Source: Aceticella autotrophica
GTDB taxonomy: Bacteria; Bacillota; Thermoanaerobacteria; Thermoanaerobacterales; Thermoanaerobacteraceae
Assembly: GCF_017357865.1 (NCBI RefSeq)
Contig: NZ_CP060096.1
Location: 2,095,001 to 2,159,000, forward strand
DNA length: 64,000 bases
Direction: 5' to 3'
The translations under genes were made by a program, and so were the position numbers. Under the pieces are notes generated by a model, which saw only the letters and a program-made list of their open reading frames with translations, was not told the origin of the DNA and did not search any database. This document shows, in pieces, positions 7,960-18,811 of this stretch. Within the stretch, counting starts at the first letter, position 1, and every line of letters begins with the position of its first letter.

Positions 7960-9480
7960 TCATCTTTTCCTTCTCTGTTTCACTACATTCTTATCTGCAA
8001 TGGAAAACGGGCGTAACGCCTTCCACCACCATGGCGCCCTTACAAATACGTCCTTCAATTCCTCTGATCTGCCTGGCGCTATAGGTGACATATACGGTAC
8101 TCCAAAGGATTCAAGGGATACCATATGCACAAGTATAACCATAAGTACCATAATAATACCAAAAAAGCCAAGGGTACCTGCCGCAAAAAGCATTATAAAT
8201 CTTAATATCCTGAAGGTAATTGCTAAATTAAATGCAGGTATGGAAAAAGAGGCAATACCTGCCATTGCAACGACAATAACCATAGAAGCAGAAACAAGCC
8301 CTGCCTGCACAGCTGCCTGCCCAATAACAAGTGCACCAACTATACTTACAGCCTGACCCATCTGCATTGGAAGTCTTACACTTGCTTCCCTAAGCATTTC
8401 AAAGAAAAATTCCAGAAACATTACCTCTAAAAGCCCAGGAAACGGTACATTCTCCCTTTGTGAAGCACAGGAGATTATAAGGGGAGCCGGCAACATTTCC
8501 TGATGATATGTTGTAACAGCAATATAAATTGACGGCAAGAGCAATGCGATAAACATGGATATCATCCTTAAAACCCTTAAAAAAGAGGATATCGGATATC
8601 TTTCGTAATAATCTTCAGATGCCTGTAAAAACTGAATGAAAACTGTCGGTACCAGCAATGCATACGGTGAGCCATCTGACATTACAGCAACTCTTCCTTC
8701 AAGTATTTCCGCCGCAACCTTATCCGGTCTTAATGTATGTTCAATCTGTGGAAATGGGGAAAAAGGATTGTCTTCAATAAATTCCTCAAGATATCCGGTG
8801 TCCATTACAGCATCAATATCGATTTTATTCAGCCTCTTTCTGACCTCTTTAATAACCTTATCTTCAGCGATATCCTTTATGTATGCAATCACTACATCCG
8901 TTTTCGTATACTTGCCGATTTTCATGCTTTCAATTATAAAATTAGGATTTTTAATCCTTCTTCTTAGCATAGAGGTATTTACCCGGAGGGTTTCAACAAA
9001 ACCCTCCTTCGGACCTCTTATCGTAGATTCTGATGTCGGCTCGCTTATGCTTCTTTCGGGCCAACCTTTTGTGCTTATAATTATTCCCTTATCCACCCCA
9101 TCGATAATAAGTGCGGTATTACCCTCTAAGATGCCATCGACAATTTCTCCTATTTTGCTTTTCTCAGATACATCAGCTGCCATAATAAAGTGGTCCCTTA
9201 TTGTCTCATATACCTGCTTTTTAGTGAAAATCTTTCCCTCAATTTTTCTTGTCTCTGCCATAATCGGCTCTAAGATATCTTTATTTACGACATCTTTATC
9301 TACCATCCCATCTAAATTTAGTAAAAACCCTCTTGTTTTTTTACTTCCTATGGTTAATTCCCTGAAATTTATATCGCTGTTTTCTTTTAGCAGCATCTTT
9401 AATATATTAATATTTTTATCGATTTCATCGTACAAAGGCATTTCTTTATAATGTTCCTGCAAATCCTTCGGTTCTGCCAT
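7960..9480 (-). CDS. GerA/GerKA family spore germination protein (A subunit)
   Basis: A subunit of a germinant receptor. 506 residues: a soluble N-terminal half (about 1-290, including the family-typical ISEPTSESTIRGPKEGF and RTDxVIAYI-like stretches) and a C-terminal membrane part with several hydrophobic helices, e.g. FIALLLPSIYIAV and LRFIMLFAAGTLGFFGIIMVLMVIL. It ends in a basic tail. ATG preceded by GGAGG. It forms a two-gene unit with the C subunit. Expression would be expected in the forespore under sigma-G, but I could not identify a convincing sigma-G site. Confidence 0.93.
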   Translation of the reverse strand: MAEPKDLQEHYKEMPLYDEIDKNINILKMLLKENSDINFRELTIGSKKTRGFLLNLDGMVDKDVVNKDILEPIMAETRKIEGKIFTKKQVYETIRDHFIMAADVSEKSKIGEIVDGILEGNTALIIDGVDKGIIISTKGWPERSISEPTSESTIRGPKEGFVETLRVNTSMLRRRIKNPNFIIESMKIGKYTKTDVVIAYIKDIAEDKVIKEVRKRLNKIDIDAVMDTGYLEEFIEDNPFSPFPQIEHTLRPDKVAAEILEGRVAVMSDGSPYALLVPTVFIQFLQASEDYYERYPISSFLRVLRMISMFIALLLPSIYIAVTTYHQEMLPAPLIISCASQRENVPFPGLLEVMFLEFFFEMLREASVRLPMQMGQAVSIVGALVIGQAAVQAGLVSASMVIVVAMAGIASFSIPAFNLAITFRILRFIMLFAAGTLGFFGIIMVLMVILVHMVSLESFGVPYMSPIAPGRSEELKDVFVRAPWWWKALRPFSIADKNVVKQRRKR

Positions 9481-9559
9481 GCTATTACCTCCATCTTACA
9501 AAACCTTCTGCATTTATTATTTCTGTTATATTGCAAAAATATTATAAGGTTTTTTAAAA

Positions 9560-9592
9560 ATAAAAAAAGCTGGATATAATCAGAATATCCAA
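9560..9592 (-). terminator. intrinsic terminator after coaX
   Basis: Minus-strand hairpin TGGATAT / ATATCCA with a 7-nt loop followed by GC and a run of seven T. Confidence 0.8.
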
Positions 9593-9626
9593 CAATAAAA
9601 ACAAGTTTTTAAATTCTTTCAGCATA

Positions 9627-10400
9627 TTAATCCTTTTCTATATTTCTTTCATATATAATCCTAAGCCCTTCCAATGTAAGCATATTATTTACCACATTTA
9701 TTTCCTTGGACTCCTGAGAAATCAATCCTGCCAGCCCCCCTGTTGCAACAACAAAGGCTTTTTTTGAATATTCTTCTTTCATTTTCGTAACAATATAATC
9801 TACCATACCTACATGTCCATAAATTATACCTGCCTGCATACTTGATACCGTATTTTTGCAGATTACATTCTTAGGCTTGATTAATTCTATCTTTGGAAGT
9901 TTTGCAGTTCTTTGAAACAAAGCATCTGCTGAAATAATAAAACCCGGTGCAATAGCACCTCCAAGATATTCACAATTTTTTGACACCATGCAAAAGGTTG
10001 TAGCTGTTCCAAAATCGATTATTATAACGGGACCTCCGTATAATTCATACGCAGCAACCGCATTTACTATCCTGTCTGCTCCTACCTCTTTCGGATTATC
10101 ATATTTTATATTTATGCCTGTCTTTACTCCTGGTCCTACTATCAACGGATTTACATTGCAGTATTTTATCATCATTGATTCAAGTGTATGCATTATTGGC
10201 GGAACAACAGAGGATATAATCGCAGCATCTATATCCTTTAAATTTATATGATTATACTCAAAGAGCTGATTTATAAGGATGCCATATTCATCAGAGGTCT
10301 TTGTTTTATCTGTTGCTATTCTAAATGAATTCAGAAGCCTCTTACCATCATATACCCCAAGAACTATATTTGTATTTCCAACATCATAAACAAGTAACAT
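9627..10400 (-). CDS. coaX: type III pantothenate kinase
   Basis: Phosphorylates pantothenate in the first step of coenzyme A synthesis. Hallmarks of the ASKHA-fold type III enzyme are visible: DVGNTN at the N terminus, [16 protein letters not shown], and DFGTATTF. The start at 10400 gives [11 protein letters not shown] and 257 residues, the usual size; a frame open to 10451 would read into the hairpin at 10436-10468. An AAAGGA lies rather far upstream, so an ATG at 10412 is an alternative. Its neighbour upstream is an ECF S-component, which together suggests a pantothenate uptake and activation unit. CoA supply is relevant to acetogenesis. Confidence 0.93.
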   Translation of the reverse strand: MLLVYDVGNTNIVLGVYDGKRLLNSFRIATDKTKTSDEYGILINQLFEYNHINLKDIDAAIISSVVPPIMHTLESMMIKYCNVNPLIVGPGVKTGINIKYDNPKEVGADRIVNAVAAYELYGGPVIIIDFGTATTFCMVSKNCEYLGGAIAPGFIISADALFQRTAKLPKIELIKPKNVICKNTVSSMQAGIIYGHVGMVDYIVTKMKEEYSKKAFVVATGGLAGLISQESKEINVVNNMLTLEGLRIIYERNIEKD

Positions 10401-10435
10401 GCCAACTTTCATTCCTTTCTGGTCAATACTACCTG

Positions 10436-10468
10436 ATAAATAAGCAGGCAAAAAGCCTGCTTATTTAT
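10436..10468 (-). terminator. 14-bp perfect hairpin between the ECF gene and coaX
   Basis: Arms 10436-10449 and 10455-10468 match perfectly around five A. It overlaps the stop codon of the upstream gene. The U-tract is weak on the minus strand, so partial read-through into coaX is likely. Confidence 0.55.
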
Positions 10469-10965
10469 AATATGTTCATCTTTTTTACGGACCTTACAAC
10501 AATAGTTGTAAGGATTACTGCCACTATTATTTCGAAAATACCATTTTTAACTGCCACCCCTATTGCTACAGCCAAGGATAAATATCCATGTAATACTGCA
10601 AGCCCTAAAACCCCTATTGTATTTGTAAGAGTACCTGCTGCTGCCGCAATACCGCTATTTTTGGTGTATTTATATGCATAATAGGATACTATACCAATCA
10701 TTACCCTTGGAATAATCGCAATCACTGGATCGGCAAAAAGCGGTGTATTTTGCCTTATAAAACTTGATATACCAAAAATCAAACCAATAAATACACCCAC
10801 ATATGGACCTTCAAGGATTGCTCCAATTATTGTAGGTATATGCATTGTTGTTGCATTTGCAATGCCAAGTGGTATATAACCAAGTGGTGTAACTGAAAGC
10901 ACAATAGATATTGCAGAAAGCATACCTGCTACTGTCATCTGCCTTACTGATACTTTAGCTGGCAA
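10465..10965 (-). CDS. ECF transporter S component, probably pantothenate
   Basis: Substrate-binding membrane subunit of an energy-coupling factor importer. 166 residues, nearly all hydrophobic, with about five or six transmembrane segments and a family-like MTVAGMLSAISIVLSVTPLGYIPLG opening. The start is a TTG at 10965 with GGAGGTG seven bases upstream; the frame remains open to 10980, but that would begin within the ribosome site. Being directly upstream of coaX points to pantothenate (PanT-like) as the substrate; this is context inference. The shared ECF energising module is not in the window. Confidence 0.75.
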   Translation of the reverse strand: MPAKVSVRQMTVAGMLSAISIVLSVTPLGYIPLGIANATTMHIPTIIGAILEGPYVGVFIGLIFGISSFIRQNTPLFADPVIAIIPRVMIGIVSYYAYKYTKNSGIAAAAGTLTNTIGVLGLAVLHGYLSLAVAIGVAVKNGIFEIIVAVILTTIVVRSVKKMNIL

Positions 10966-11056
10966 TTTCTTCACCTCCAATCTAGTTCCATAATAAGGAT
11001 ACCAGTCGAACCCATGCCATTAATTTTAGTCCAGTTCAATAGATACTGGCACAATA

Positions 11057-11085
11057 ATTTTAGCAGATTTAATTAATGGTTTCAA
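11057..11085 (-). promoter_or_regulatory. sigma-A promoter of the ECF gene-coaX unit
   Basis: Minus strand: TTGAAA, 17-bp spacer, TAAAAT. It leaves a leader of roughly 85 nt containing one CCAGT and two ACTGG segments that could form alternative stems. Confidence 0.6.
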
Positions 11086-11119
11086 TATTTTATATCACAT
11101 TTACTTACGGTTATTGTTT

Positions 11120-11473
11120 TTATTTTATTGTGACTAAGGCATCCCCTGTATTTACAGATGTGCCTTTTGATACATTGATTGAAGCAATTATTCCATCAAA
11201 GGATGCTGCTATTTCATTTTCCATTTTCATCGCTTCAAGTATTAATAATACATCCCCTTTTTTAACAGGTTGCCCCTCCTTGACTTTTATATCAAGAATT
11301 GTACCCGGCATTGGAGCAGGTATTGTCTTCACACCTATCGGAAGATCCACCGGTTTTGATGATGGTGAAGGCTTACTTTTAGGTTCCGATACATCAGATG
11401 TTACATCTTCTCTTATTTCCTCAACCTCAACTTTGTATAATTTACCATTAACAGTTATATTAAACTTCTTCAT
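11120..11473 (-). CDS. biotin carboxyl carrier subunit
   Basis: Carries carboxybiotin for the carboxyltransferase encoded two genes upstream. 117 residues: a short N-terminal segment, a Pro/Ser-rich linker (SEPKSKPSPSSKPVD) and a biotinyl domain with the EAMKMEN acceptor lysine. This is the layout of the gamma subunit of sodium-pumping methylmalonyl-CoA or oxaloacetate decarboxylases, and of some acyl-CoA carboxylases. Last gene of the mmdA-like unit. No membrane beta subunit is nearby, so which enzyme it belongs to is open. Confidence 0.87.
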   Translation of the reverse strand: MKKFNITVNGKLYKVEVEEIREDVTSDVSEPKSKPSPSSKPVDLPIGVKTIPAPMPGTILDIKVKEGQPVKKGDVLLILEAMKMENEIAASFDGIIASINVSKGTSVNTGDALVTIK

Positions 11474-11490
11474 AAATTATAACTTACCCC

Positions 11491-11679
11491 CTATAGTCTT
11501 GAATTCATTTGTTCTTGAACACCTATCCTTCGCCAGACAGGCGATGTTTGAGGTATCCTGACAATTGATTTTACCTTGAATTTCCCTATATCATCGCCAA
11601 TTGTTGCCGCAACCGCCGCCGATATAACAGCAATTAATTCTTCATCATAACCTTCCGTTATATTTGTTAAATCTTTCAT
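11491..11679 (-). CDS. small OadG/MmdD-related subunit of a biotin-dependent decarboxylase
   Basis: 62 residues. The C-terminal PVWRRIGVQEQMNSR motif is characteristic of the small accessory subunits (delta/epsilon type) of sodium-pumping acyl-CoA decarboxylases, where it helps assemble the complex. Unlike OadG it has no clear N-terminal membrane helix. It sits 11 bp after the carboxyltransferase gene and 17 bp before the biotin carrier gene. The start ATG follows AAGGGG. Confidence 0.7.
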   Translation of the reverse strand: MKDLTNITEGYDEELIAVISAAVAATIGDDIGKFKVKSIVRIPQTSPVWRRIGVQEQMNSRL

Positions 11680-11690
11680 ATTTACACCCC

Positions 11691-13241
11691 TTATACCGGA
11701 ATATTTCCATGTTTTTTTGAAGGTCTCGTCTCACGTTTGCCCTCTAACATATCAAATACCGATACAAGCCTTGGACGTGTTTCAGATGGTATTATTACAT
11801 CATCTACATAACCTCTTGCTGCTGCTCTGTAAGGATTTGCAAAACTGTCTCTATACTCTTGGATTTTCTTTTGTCTTGTTTCAGCCGGATTCTCCGATGC
11901 TTTTATTTCATTCTTAAATACAATGTTTGCAGCACCTTCCGGACCCATGACAGCTATCTCAGCAGTAGGCCAAGCAAATACTATATCAGCCCCCAGGTCT
12001 TTGCTGCACATTGCAAGATACGCACCTCCATATGCCTTTCTTACTATCAGTGTTACTTTGGGAACAGTAGCTTCTGAATATGAATAGAGCATTTTTGCGC
12101 CATGTCTTATTATTCCGCCATATTCCTGATTTGTCCCCGGCAAAAATCCCGGTACATCAACTATGTTTAATAACGGTATATTGAAAGCATCACAAAACCT
12201 TATAAATCTTGCCGCTTTATCCGATGCATTTATGTCAAGACAGCCTGCTAAAACCTTAGGCTGATTTGCAATAATTCCAATGGTCTTGCCATTGAGCCTT
12301 GCAAAAGCCGTTATAATGTTTTGTGCATATAAGGACTGTGATTCAAAAAATTCGCCTTTATCCACTATCTCCGCAATTATTTCTTTCATATCATAAGGCT
12401 TATTGGGGTTATCCGGTATTACATCAATAAGCTTTTGCGATAATCTATTTACAGCATCTCCTGTTTCATATTGAGGTATGTCTTCAAGATTATTTGAAGG
12501 CAGATAACTCAATAAAATTTTTACCATATTAAGACATTCTTCGTCATCTGCCGCCCTGAAATGCGCAACACCACTTATCTGATTGTGCGTCATTGAACCA
12601 CCAAGTTGTTCTATTGATACATCCTCACCTGTTACTGTTTTTATAACCTGCGGACCCGTTATAAACATCTGTCCAGTTTTGTCAACAATAAAGATAAAAT
12701 CTGTAAGGGCAGGTGAGTATACTGCGCCACCTGCACATGGACCCATTATAACTGATATCTGCGGTATTACTCCAGATGCCAATGTATTTCTGTAAAATAT
12801 ATTTCCGTAACCTGACAGGGAATCAACACCCTCCTGTATTCTAGCTCCACCGGAGTCATTAATCCCTATGATCGGCACACCCATTTTTAACGCCATATCC
12901 ATTATGTTTGTAATTTTTTTAGCATGATACTCCCCAAGTGAGCCCCCAAGTACTGTAAAATCTTGCGAGTATACACAGACAGGTCTTCCTTCAATCGTAC
13001 CATATCCCGTAACAACACCTTCACCGGGGGTTTTCTGATTTTCCATACCAAAATCGAAACACCTGTGTTCGACATATGTATCAATTTCTACAAAACTATC
13101 TTGGTCTAAAAGCCGATCTATCCTTTCCCTTGCTGTCAACTTGCCTTTTTCATGCTGTACTGCAATTCTTTTTTCTCCACCGCCTTTTAATATCATATTT
13201 CTTTTATTTTGAAGTTCTTCTATCTTTTCCTTTATACTCAT
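11691..13241 (-). CDS. mmdA: acyl-CoA carboxyltransferase (methylmalonyl-CoA decarboxylase alpha / propionyl-CoA carboxylase beta type)
   Basis: Transfers a carboxyl group between an acyl-CoA (methylmalonyl- or propionyl-CoA) and biotin. 516 residues with two crotonase-like halves; [17 protein letters not shown] and the Gly-rich [15 protein letters not shown] stretch form the N-half acyl-CoA oxyanion region, and [26 protein letters not shown] the C-half. The ATG at 13241 with AAAGGAGA upstream gives the family-typical [11 protein letters not shown] start. Followed by the small subunit and the biotin carrier. The absence of the membrane beta subunit leaves direction and sodium coupling undetermined. 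Confidence 0.9.
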   Translation of the reverse strand: MSIKEKIEELQNKRNMILKGGGEKRIAVQHEKGKLTARERIDRLLDQDSFVEIDTYVEHRCFDFGMENQKTPGEGVVTGYGTIEGRPVCVYSQDFTVLGGSLGEYHAKKITNIMDMALKMGVPIIGINDSGGARIQEGVDSLSGYGNIFYRNTLASGVIPQISVIMGPCAGGAVYSPALTDFIFIVDKTGQMFITGPQVIKTVTGEDVSIEQLGGSMTHNQISGVAHFRAADDEECLNMVKILLSYLPSNNLEDIPQYETGDAVNRLSQKLIDVIPDNPNKPYDMKEIIAEIVDKGEFFESQSLYAQNIITAFARLNGKTIGIIANQPKVLAGCLDINASDKAARFIRFCDAFNIPLLNIVDVPGFLPGTNQEYGGIIRHGAKMLYSYSEATVPKVTLIVRKAYGGAYLAMCSKDLGADIVFAWPTAEIAVMGPEGAANIVFKNEIKASENPAETRQKKIQEYRDSFANPYRAAARGYVDDVIIPSETRPRLVSVFDMLEGKRETRPSKKHGNIPV

Positions 13242-13267
13242 ATTTCCTATCTCTCCTTTGTCTATAT

Positions 13268-14680
13268 TCACGGTGTCATTATGCAATTTAACATTTCTTT
13301 ATTTGGTACTGCAACATTAAGATAAATATTTATAATCGTACCTTTTCCTTTTTTGCTTAATATCTTTAAACTTCCATTATAGGTTTCTAATATACGTTTG
13401 CAAATAGGTAGTCCAAGACCAGTACCTTCCTTTTTTGTTGTATAAAAAGGCATCATTATTCTTTTTAAATTTTCTCTTTCTATACCGTAACCATCATCTG
13501 CTATCTTTATAATTACCTTATTGGTAACCGGATTGAATTTTGTTGCTAATATAATTGTACCATTTTTATTGATTGCCTGAAAGGCATTTTGAAAAATATT
13601 TAGCAAAATCTGTTTTAAGTGATTTGGGTCAATATTAACAGCCGGTGTGTCATTGTATCTTTTTATTATTTCTATATTCCTATGTGACGCCTCAGCCTCT
13701 ATTACGGTCATGTATTCTTCTATTACATCTTTTAAAAGGATTTTATTGCTGCTATCCTCTTTCTTTACTATGCTTAGATAATCTTTTGTCAATTCGATTA
13801 TCCTGTCAACCTCAGAATTTATTGATTCAAAATAAATCTGATCATCCTTATATTTCATCTGCAATATTTTAATAAAACCTTTTATAGGCGTAAGGGAATT
13901 TTTTATCTCATGTATCATGGATGCTGTTAACTCCCCCATGATATTATATTTTTCCGTCTGTTCCATTATCCTGTCCATCTTAACCTTTTGAGTTACATCC
14001 TTTATTATAATACTACAAGAAGAACCGTCAAATATATTGCCTTTTTCAATGGATAAAAATTTCTCATCATTACTATTTATTGCATAAAATACCTTTCTAT
14101 CTTTGATCATTATATCTTCAACAGAAATATCATGATTCAGCCTCTTTAATATATCATTTATTTTTTTGCCAACAGCTTCAATGTAATTTACTTTCAACAA
14201 GCTGCAAGCCGACTCATTTAAATATTCTATATTAAAATCCCGGTCTATAATTACTATCCCAATATCCAGGAGTTCTATCATCTGAAAGCGGTTTTTAAAA
14301 AAACTATAGCAGGATTTCCTATAATCTTCTGTTGGTTTTAAAAAGCCAATCATGCCTATCTTCTCATTCTGACTATTATTTATATAATTACATGTCATAT
14401 TAAAGTAAAACTTTATACCATATTTTGATTTTAATCCGATTTTATATAAATTACCGCCTTCTTTAATCTCACTATAATGTAGTACATCTCTTAAAAACTT
14501 ATTGAAATTTCCATTCGTATCGCTTTCTGCATACCCTAAAAAATTTATTAGCTTTTTATTAAGAAATATGGTTACTCCATTAGGATTTTTAAGTATAAAA
14601 AATTCATTTAGGGAATCCAGTATTTCATATAACCAATTTAACTTCTGGTCTTTGTCTGTTTCGAATTTTATATCACACAT
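13268..14680 (-). CDS. PAS-domain sensor histidine kinase, sporulation-kinase type
   Basis: 470 residues: two PAS-like sensing regions (about 10-120 and 130-230), a HisKA domain with the phospho-acceptor His in [15 protein letters not shown], and an HATPase_c domain ([31 protein letters not shown]). No transmembrane segment, so cytoplasmic. No response regulator is adjacent; orphan kinases of this architecture in clostridia commonly feed phosphate to Spo0A, which is my inference here. ATG preceded by AAAGGGG. It ends 26 bp before the mmdA start and may be transcribed into it. Confidence 0.88.
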   Translation of the reverse strand: MCDIKFETDKDQKLNWLYEILDSLNEFFILKNPNGVTIFLNKKLINFLGYAESDTNGNFNKFLRDVLHYSEIKEGGNLYKIGLKSKYGIKFYFNMTCNYINNSQNEKIGMIGFLKPTEDYRKSCYSFFKNRFQMIELLDIGIVIIDRDFNIEYLNESACSLLKVNYIEAVGKKINDILKRLNHDISVEDIMIKDRKVFYAINSNDEKFLSIEKGNIFDGSSCSIIIKDVTQKVKMDRIMEQTEKYNIMGELTASMIHEIKNSLTPIKGFIKILQMKYKDDQIYFESINSEVDRIIELTKDYLSIVKKEDSSNKILLKDVIEEYMTVIEAEASHRNIEIIKRYNDTPAVNIDPNHLKQILLNIFQNAFQAINKNGTIILATKFNPVTNKVIIKIADDGYGIERENLKRIMMPFYTTKKEGTGLGLPICKRILETYNGSLKILSKKGKGTIINIYLNVAVPNKEMLNCIMTP

Positions 14681-14774
14681 GAAAATTCCCCTTTCCCTTT
14701 CTAAATAAAAAATTATATCAATATTAATATAACTTAGACATATTTCTTTAATATCCTTCTTTTTACATGGAAAT

Positions 14775-14822
14775 TTTTTAAAAAAATAGTGTATAAAATC
14801 TTAAACCATTTTATACACTATT
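14775..14822 (-). terminator. intrinsic terminator after ftsH
   Basis: 15-bp perfect stem (14785-14799 with 14808-14822), 8-nt loop and a long T-run on the minus strand. Confidence 0.9.
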
Positions 14823-14827
14823 TATTA

Positions 14828-16654
14828 CTAAGATAGTTCTCCACCTTCTAAATTTTCACCGGAAAAATATTTTTCAAATTCTTCTGCATTAAGCTTTTCT
14901 TTTTCTATTAATGCCTGCGCAACCCTGTGAAGATTCTCCATATTTTCCTTAAGAAGTGTTTCTGCTTTTTTATAACATTCTTCTATAATATTTTTCATCT
15001 CTTTGTCAATATCATATGCAACTTCCTCACTGTAATTTCTTGTCCTCCCTAAGTCACGTCCTATAAAAATCTCATCATTATCAGTGCCAAATGTCATTGG
15101 TCCAAGTTTCTCACTCATACCATATTCAGTAACCATCTTTCTCGCTATACTTGTTGCTCTTTCAATATCATTTTGCGCCCCTGTGCTTATATCGTTTAAT
15201 ACGAGGCTTTCCGCTACACGCCCCCCCAGAAGATGAACTATTTCATCCATCATTTCTGATTTAGACATATAGTATTTATCCTCTTCGGGCAGAAGCATAG
15301 TATATCCACCGGCTCTTCCCCTTGGGATGATTGTTACTTCATGAACAGGGGGAGTATTTGGAAGAAGTTTTGCGACAACTGCATGACCCGCTTCATGATA
15401 TGCCACAAGTTTCTTATCTCTTTCAGACATTACCCTGCTTCTTTTTTCAGGTCCTGCAATTACCCTTGTAATTGCTTCTTCCAGTTCAATCATTGTAATC
15501 TGCCTCAATCCTTTTCTTGCGGAGAGGAGGGCAGCCTCATTCATAAGATTTTCTATATCAGCACCTGTAAATCCAGGTGTTCGCCTTGCCAGAACCTTCA
15601 GTGAAACCTCTTTTGCAAGGGGTTTATTCTTTGAATGAACCTTCAATATTTCCTCTCTTCCTTTTATATCAGGAACTCCAACAGTAACATGCCTGTCAAA
15701 CCTTCCCGGTCTTAGAAGGGCTGGGTCAAGAATATCAGGTCTGTTTGTTGCTGCAATTACAATTATACCTTCATTGGCACCAAAACCATCCATCTCAACA
15801 AGAAGCTGATTTAGGGTCTGTTCTCTTTCATCATGTCCTCCGCCTAAACCTGCACCTCTATGGCGACCGACAGCATCAATTTCATCAATAAATATGATGG
15901 ATGGTGCATTTTTCTTCGCCTGCTCAAATAAATCTCTCACTCTTGAAGCACCCACACCAACAAACATTTCAACAAAATCTGAACCGCTTATGCTAAAGAA
16001 GGGAACACCCGCTTCACCAGCTACCGCCTTTGCTAATAGAGTCTTACCTGTACCGGGTGGTCCGATAAGCAATACCCCCTTGGGAATTCGAGCGCCCAAA
16101 TCTAAAAATTTCTTAGGATACTTCAAAAATTCAACAATTTCCTGTAATTCTTCTTTTTCCTCATCAGCACCTGCCACATCATTAAAAGTGATTTTTCTTT
16201 TTTCATCTGTTACCAATTTAGCTCTGCTTTTGCCAAAGGACATAACCCTGTTTCCACCTCCGCCCTGCGCCTGCTGCATAAATACATACCATAAAATTAC
16301 AAAGAAACCTATCATAATTAATGTTGGAAGTATCTGCAGCCACCACGGCGGTGTGGCCGGAGGGTCACTTTTTAAGTCAACCTTTCCCGAAACAACATAT
16401 GGCTGAATATACTGCATAAATGCTGAAACATCAGGAATCCTGCCGCTAAACTCGGTTCCATCCTTAAAAGCACCTGTATAATCATTCCCTGCAAGGGTTA
16501 TCCGAGAAATATTTCCATTGTTTACCTCTTTATACAATTCAGTAACTGTAAGTACTTTGGGTTGTTTTATATCATTATTATAAAGGCGCGCCGTTGCATA
16601 TATTGCAACAAATATCAGCATCAAAATTACTATGCTGCGTATCGTTTTATTCAA
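14828..16654 (-). CDS. ftsH: ATP-dependent zinc metalloprotease FtsH
   Basis: Membrane-anchored AAA+ protease for quality control. 608 residues: a transmembrane helix near the N terminus, an extracytoplasmic segment, a second helix ([19 protein letters not shown]), the AAA domain with Walker A GPPGTGKT, Walker [13 protein letters not shown] and second region of homology [12 protein letters not shown], and the zinc site HEAGH. The start is a TTG at 16654 preceded by GGGAGG; the frame is open to 16702 but has no ribosome site there. Third gene of a tilS-hpt-ftsH unit, the arrangement classic in Firmicutes. Confidence 0.96.
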   Translation of the reverse strand: MNKTIRSIVILMLIFVAIYATARLYNNDIKQPKVLTVTELYKEVNNGNISRITLAGNDYTGAFKDGTEFSGRIPDVSAFMQYIQPYVVSGKVDLKSDPPATPPWWLQILPTLIMIGFFVILWYVFMQQAQGGGGNRVMSFGKSRAKLVTDEKRKITFNDVAGADEEKEELQEIVEFLKYPKKFLDLGARIPKGVLLIGPPGTGKTLLAKAVAGEAGVPFFSISGSDFVEMFVGVGASRVRDLFEQAKKNAPSIIFIDEIDAVGRHRGAGLGGGHDEREQTLNQLLVEMDGFGANEGIIVIAATNRPDILDPALLRPGRFDRHVTVGVPDIKGREEILKVHSKNKPLAKEVSLKVLARRTPGFTGADIENLMNEAALLSARKGLRQITMIELEEAITRVIAGPEKRSRVMSERDKKLVAYHEAGHAVVAKLLPNTPPVHEVTIIPRGRAGGYTMLLPEEDKYYMSKSEMMDEIVHLLGGRVAESLVLNDISTGAQNDIERATSIARKMVTEYGMSEKLGPMTFGTDNDEIFIGRDLGRTRNYSEEVAYDIDKEMKNIIEECYKKAETLLKENMENLHRVAQALIEKEKLNAEEFEKYFSGENLEGGELS

Positions 16655-16724
16655 GTATGGTCCTCCCTTCAAAGGTCTTTTTTCATAAATTAATAATATC
16701 ATATGAATTATAAAAAACCAAATT

Positions 16725-17270
16725 TTAATTATATAATTCCGGTTTTAATACTCCTATATAAGGTAAATTCCTGTATTTCTCATCAAAATCAAGACCATAA
16801 CCCACAACAAATCTGTCAGGTATTTTAAAACCGCTGTAGTCCACTTTGACGTGAGTCTCCCTCCTTTCCGGTTTATCCAGTATTGTACATATCTTGAGGC
16901 TGTTGGGTTTCCTCCCTAAAAGGGTCCTTCTAAGATATGATAATGTTAAACCACTGTCTATTATGTCTTCAACAATAAGTACATCCTTTTTCTCAATACT
17001 CATATCAAGGTCCTTTATGATTTTTACAATGCCGGAAGAACATGTAGAACATCCATAACTTGATACCGCCATAAAATCAATTGACAAAGGAAGGTCAATG
17101 GCTCGTGAGAGGTCCGACATAAAGGTTGCTGCACCTTTTAATATGCATATAAGCATCAAATTTTTACCTTCATAATCTTTTGTTATAATTCTACCCATTT
17201 CAGCTACCTTTTCTTTTAGCTGTTCCTCTGTAATTAAAATTTCTTCAATATCTTTTGAAAGATTCGACAT
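16725..17270 (-). CDS. hpt: hypoxanthine phosphoribosyltransferase
   Basis: Salvages hypoxanthine/guanine with PRPP to IMP/GMP. 181 residues with the PRPP-binding loop [14 protein letters not shown]. The flexible loop reads [11 protein letters not shown], with two cysteines where many homologues have Ser and Lys/Arg; the meaning is unknown. Located 7 bp after tilS and before ftsH, the conserved order in Firmicutes. Confidence 0.95.
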   Translation of the reverse strand: MSNLSKDIEEILITEEQLKEKVAEMGRIITKDYEGKNLMLICILKGAATFMSDLSRAIDLPLSIDFMAVSSYGCSTCSSGIVKIIKDLDMSIEKKDVLIVEDIIDSGLTLSYLRRTLLGRKPNSLKICTILDKPERRETHVKVDYSGFKIPDRFVVGYGLDFDEKYRNLPYIGVLKPELYN

Positions 17271-17277
17271 AAGACTT

Positions 17278-18672
17278 TTACCTCCCTAAGTTCGGTTCCT
17301 TTTTGATGTACTTTATAACCAAAATTTTTTTTGTATCGTCATCTATTTTGTAAGTATCGCTCATCCTATAGCCTACAACCCATAAAACCACATTACCAAT
17401 AGCAAGTATGGGTACATTGTCCCTCATTTCTTTAGGCACTTTTTCATCAATAAAGAATTCCTTTAATTTTTTTGTACCCTTCATATTTAGAGGGTGTATT
17501 ATATCACCTGTCTTCCTCTGCCTTATATTTATGCTGCCATTGATTTTATCAAAATCAAACATCTTGCAAAACTTGCCCATATCAATCTTTTTTATATCTT
17601 TTGTATCAATAATATATGTTTTAAAGACCCCAATATCTGAAACCTCTGTATTACCTGGTATTTTCAGCTTAACACAGTATTCATTCTTCTTATCTTCTTT
17701 GTGTTTTCTAAATATAAGGTTATTATAGCTTTTTATTACTTCAATTCCAAAAGGCAAATCAATTCTTGCGGATGTTTGTTTCCTTAGAAGTGATAATATA
17801 TCCTCTATATGGATATATTCAAGCCCATCAAAATCTCCCTTTAATTTTTTATAAGCTATTCTAAGGAGTCTTTTTTTTACAGCATCATGCTGTTTAATTA
17901 AGCCGTCAATCCTAAGCCTTATTTCCTCATCACAATGTATTGCTATTTCATCAAATACTTTTTCAGAATGAAGGTCTAAATATTCATTATCCTCCATGAT
18001 TATTCTTGATGTCCTATATAAATTTTCAACAATATCAACACCGAAAGTATCTTCGATAAAGGGTATCAATCTTAGTCTGACTTTATTTCTATTATATTTA
18101 TCTTCATAGTTTGTTCTGTCAACAACAAATTTTAACCCTTTTTCCCGCAGATAATCTTCAATTTGTTTCCTGCTTATTTCAATTAACGGTCTTATTATAT
18201 TTCCATTTACAGGTTTTATGCCGGCAAGCCCTGTTGTCCCTGTACCCCGAAGGATATTTAATAACACGGTTTCAGCGGCATCATTTTTGTTATGGGCTAC
18301 CGCTATTTTATCTGCATTAACCTTTTTCAATATCTCATTAAATGCATTATATCTTTTTTCACGTCCCGCCTGTTCTTCAGAATATTTCATTTCAACAGCG
18401 TATTTTTTAACATCTGTTTTAAACAAAAAAAATGGGATATCCATCCCGCGGCACATATTTTCTACAAACTCAGCATCCTTTTCCGCTTCTTTTCCTCTTA
18501 ACATATGGTTTATATGAACAACATAAAGTTTTATTTTGTAAATATCTTTTAATTCGTATAAAATATTTAAAAGACAAATTGAATCAGGTCCTCCAGATAC
18601 CCCTACAACAATGGTATCATTTTTTTGAATCATATCATATTTTTTTATCGTGTTTAAAACCTTTTTAACCAT
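17278..18672 (-). CDS. tilS: tRNA(Ile)-lysidine synthetase
   Basis: Modifies C34 of the CAU-anticodon tRNA-Ile to lysidine so that it reads AUA. 464 residues with the PP-loop VSGGPDSICLL near the N terminus, the N-type ATPase domain, and a C-terminal TilS domain ending in GYRMSDTYKI. First gene of tilS-hpt-ftsH, with a clear promoter upstream. Confidence 0.95.
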   Translation of the reverse strand: MVKKVLNTIKKYDMIQKNDTIVVGVSGGPDSICLLNILYELKDIYKIKLYVVHINHMLRGKEAEKDAEFVENMCRGMDIPFFLFKTDVKKYAVEMKYSEEQAGREKRYNAFNEILKKVNADKIAVAHNKNDAAETVLLNILRGTGTTGLAGIKPVNGNIIRPLIEISRKQIEDYLREKGLKFVVDRTNYEDKYNRNKVRLRLIPFIEDTFGVDIVENLYRTSRIIMEDNEYLDLHSEKVFDEIAIHCDEEIRLRIDGLIKQHDAVKKRLLRIAYKKLKGDFDGLEYIHIEDILSLLRKQTSARIDLPFGIEVIKSYNNLIFRKHKEDKKNEYCVKLKIPGNTEVSDIGVFKTYIIDTKDIKKIDMGKFCKMFDFDKINGSINIRQRKTGDIIHPLNMKGTKKLKEFFIDEKVPKEMRDNVPILAIGNVVLWVVGYRMSDTYKIDDDTKKILVIKYIKKEPNLGR

Positions 18673-18742
18673 TTCAATCTCCTAAAACAATGTTGTTTTT
18701 GATGGTATCTTTCTATGTTTTCCCGTACTATATTTATAAATT

Positions 18743-18771
18743 ATTATACATTATAGCATCTTCTAAATCAA
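18743..18771 (-). promoter_or_regulatory. sigma-A promoter of tilS-hpt-ftsH
   Basis: Minus strand: TTGATT, 17-bp spacer, TATAAT, about 70 bp before the tilS ATG. Confidence 0.65.
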
Positions 18772-18811
18772 ATATTTTCACTACAAATTTATAATAATCT
18801 ATTTTTTTGAA

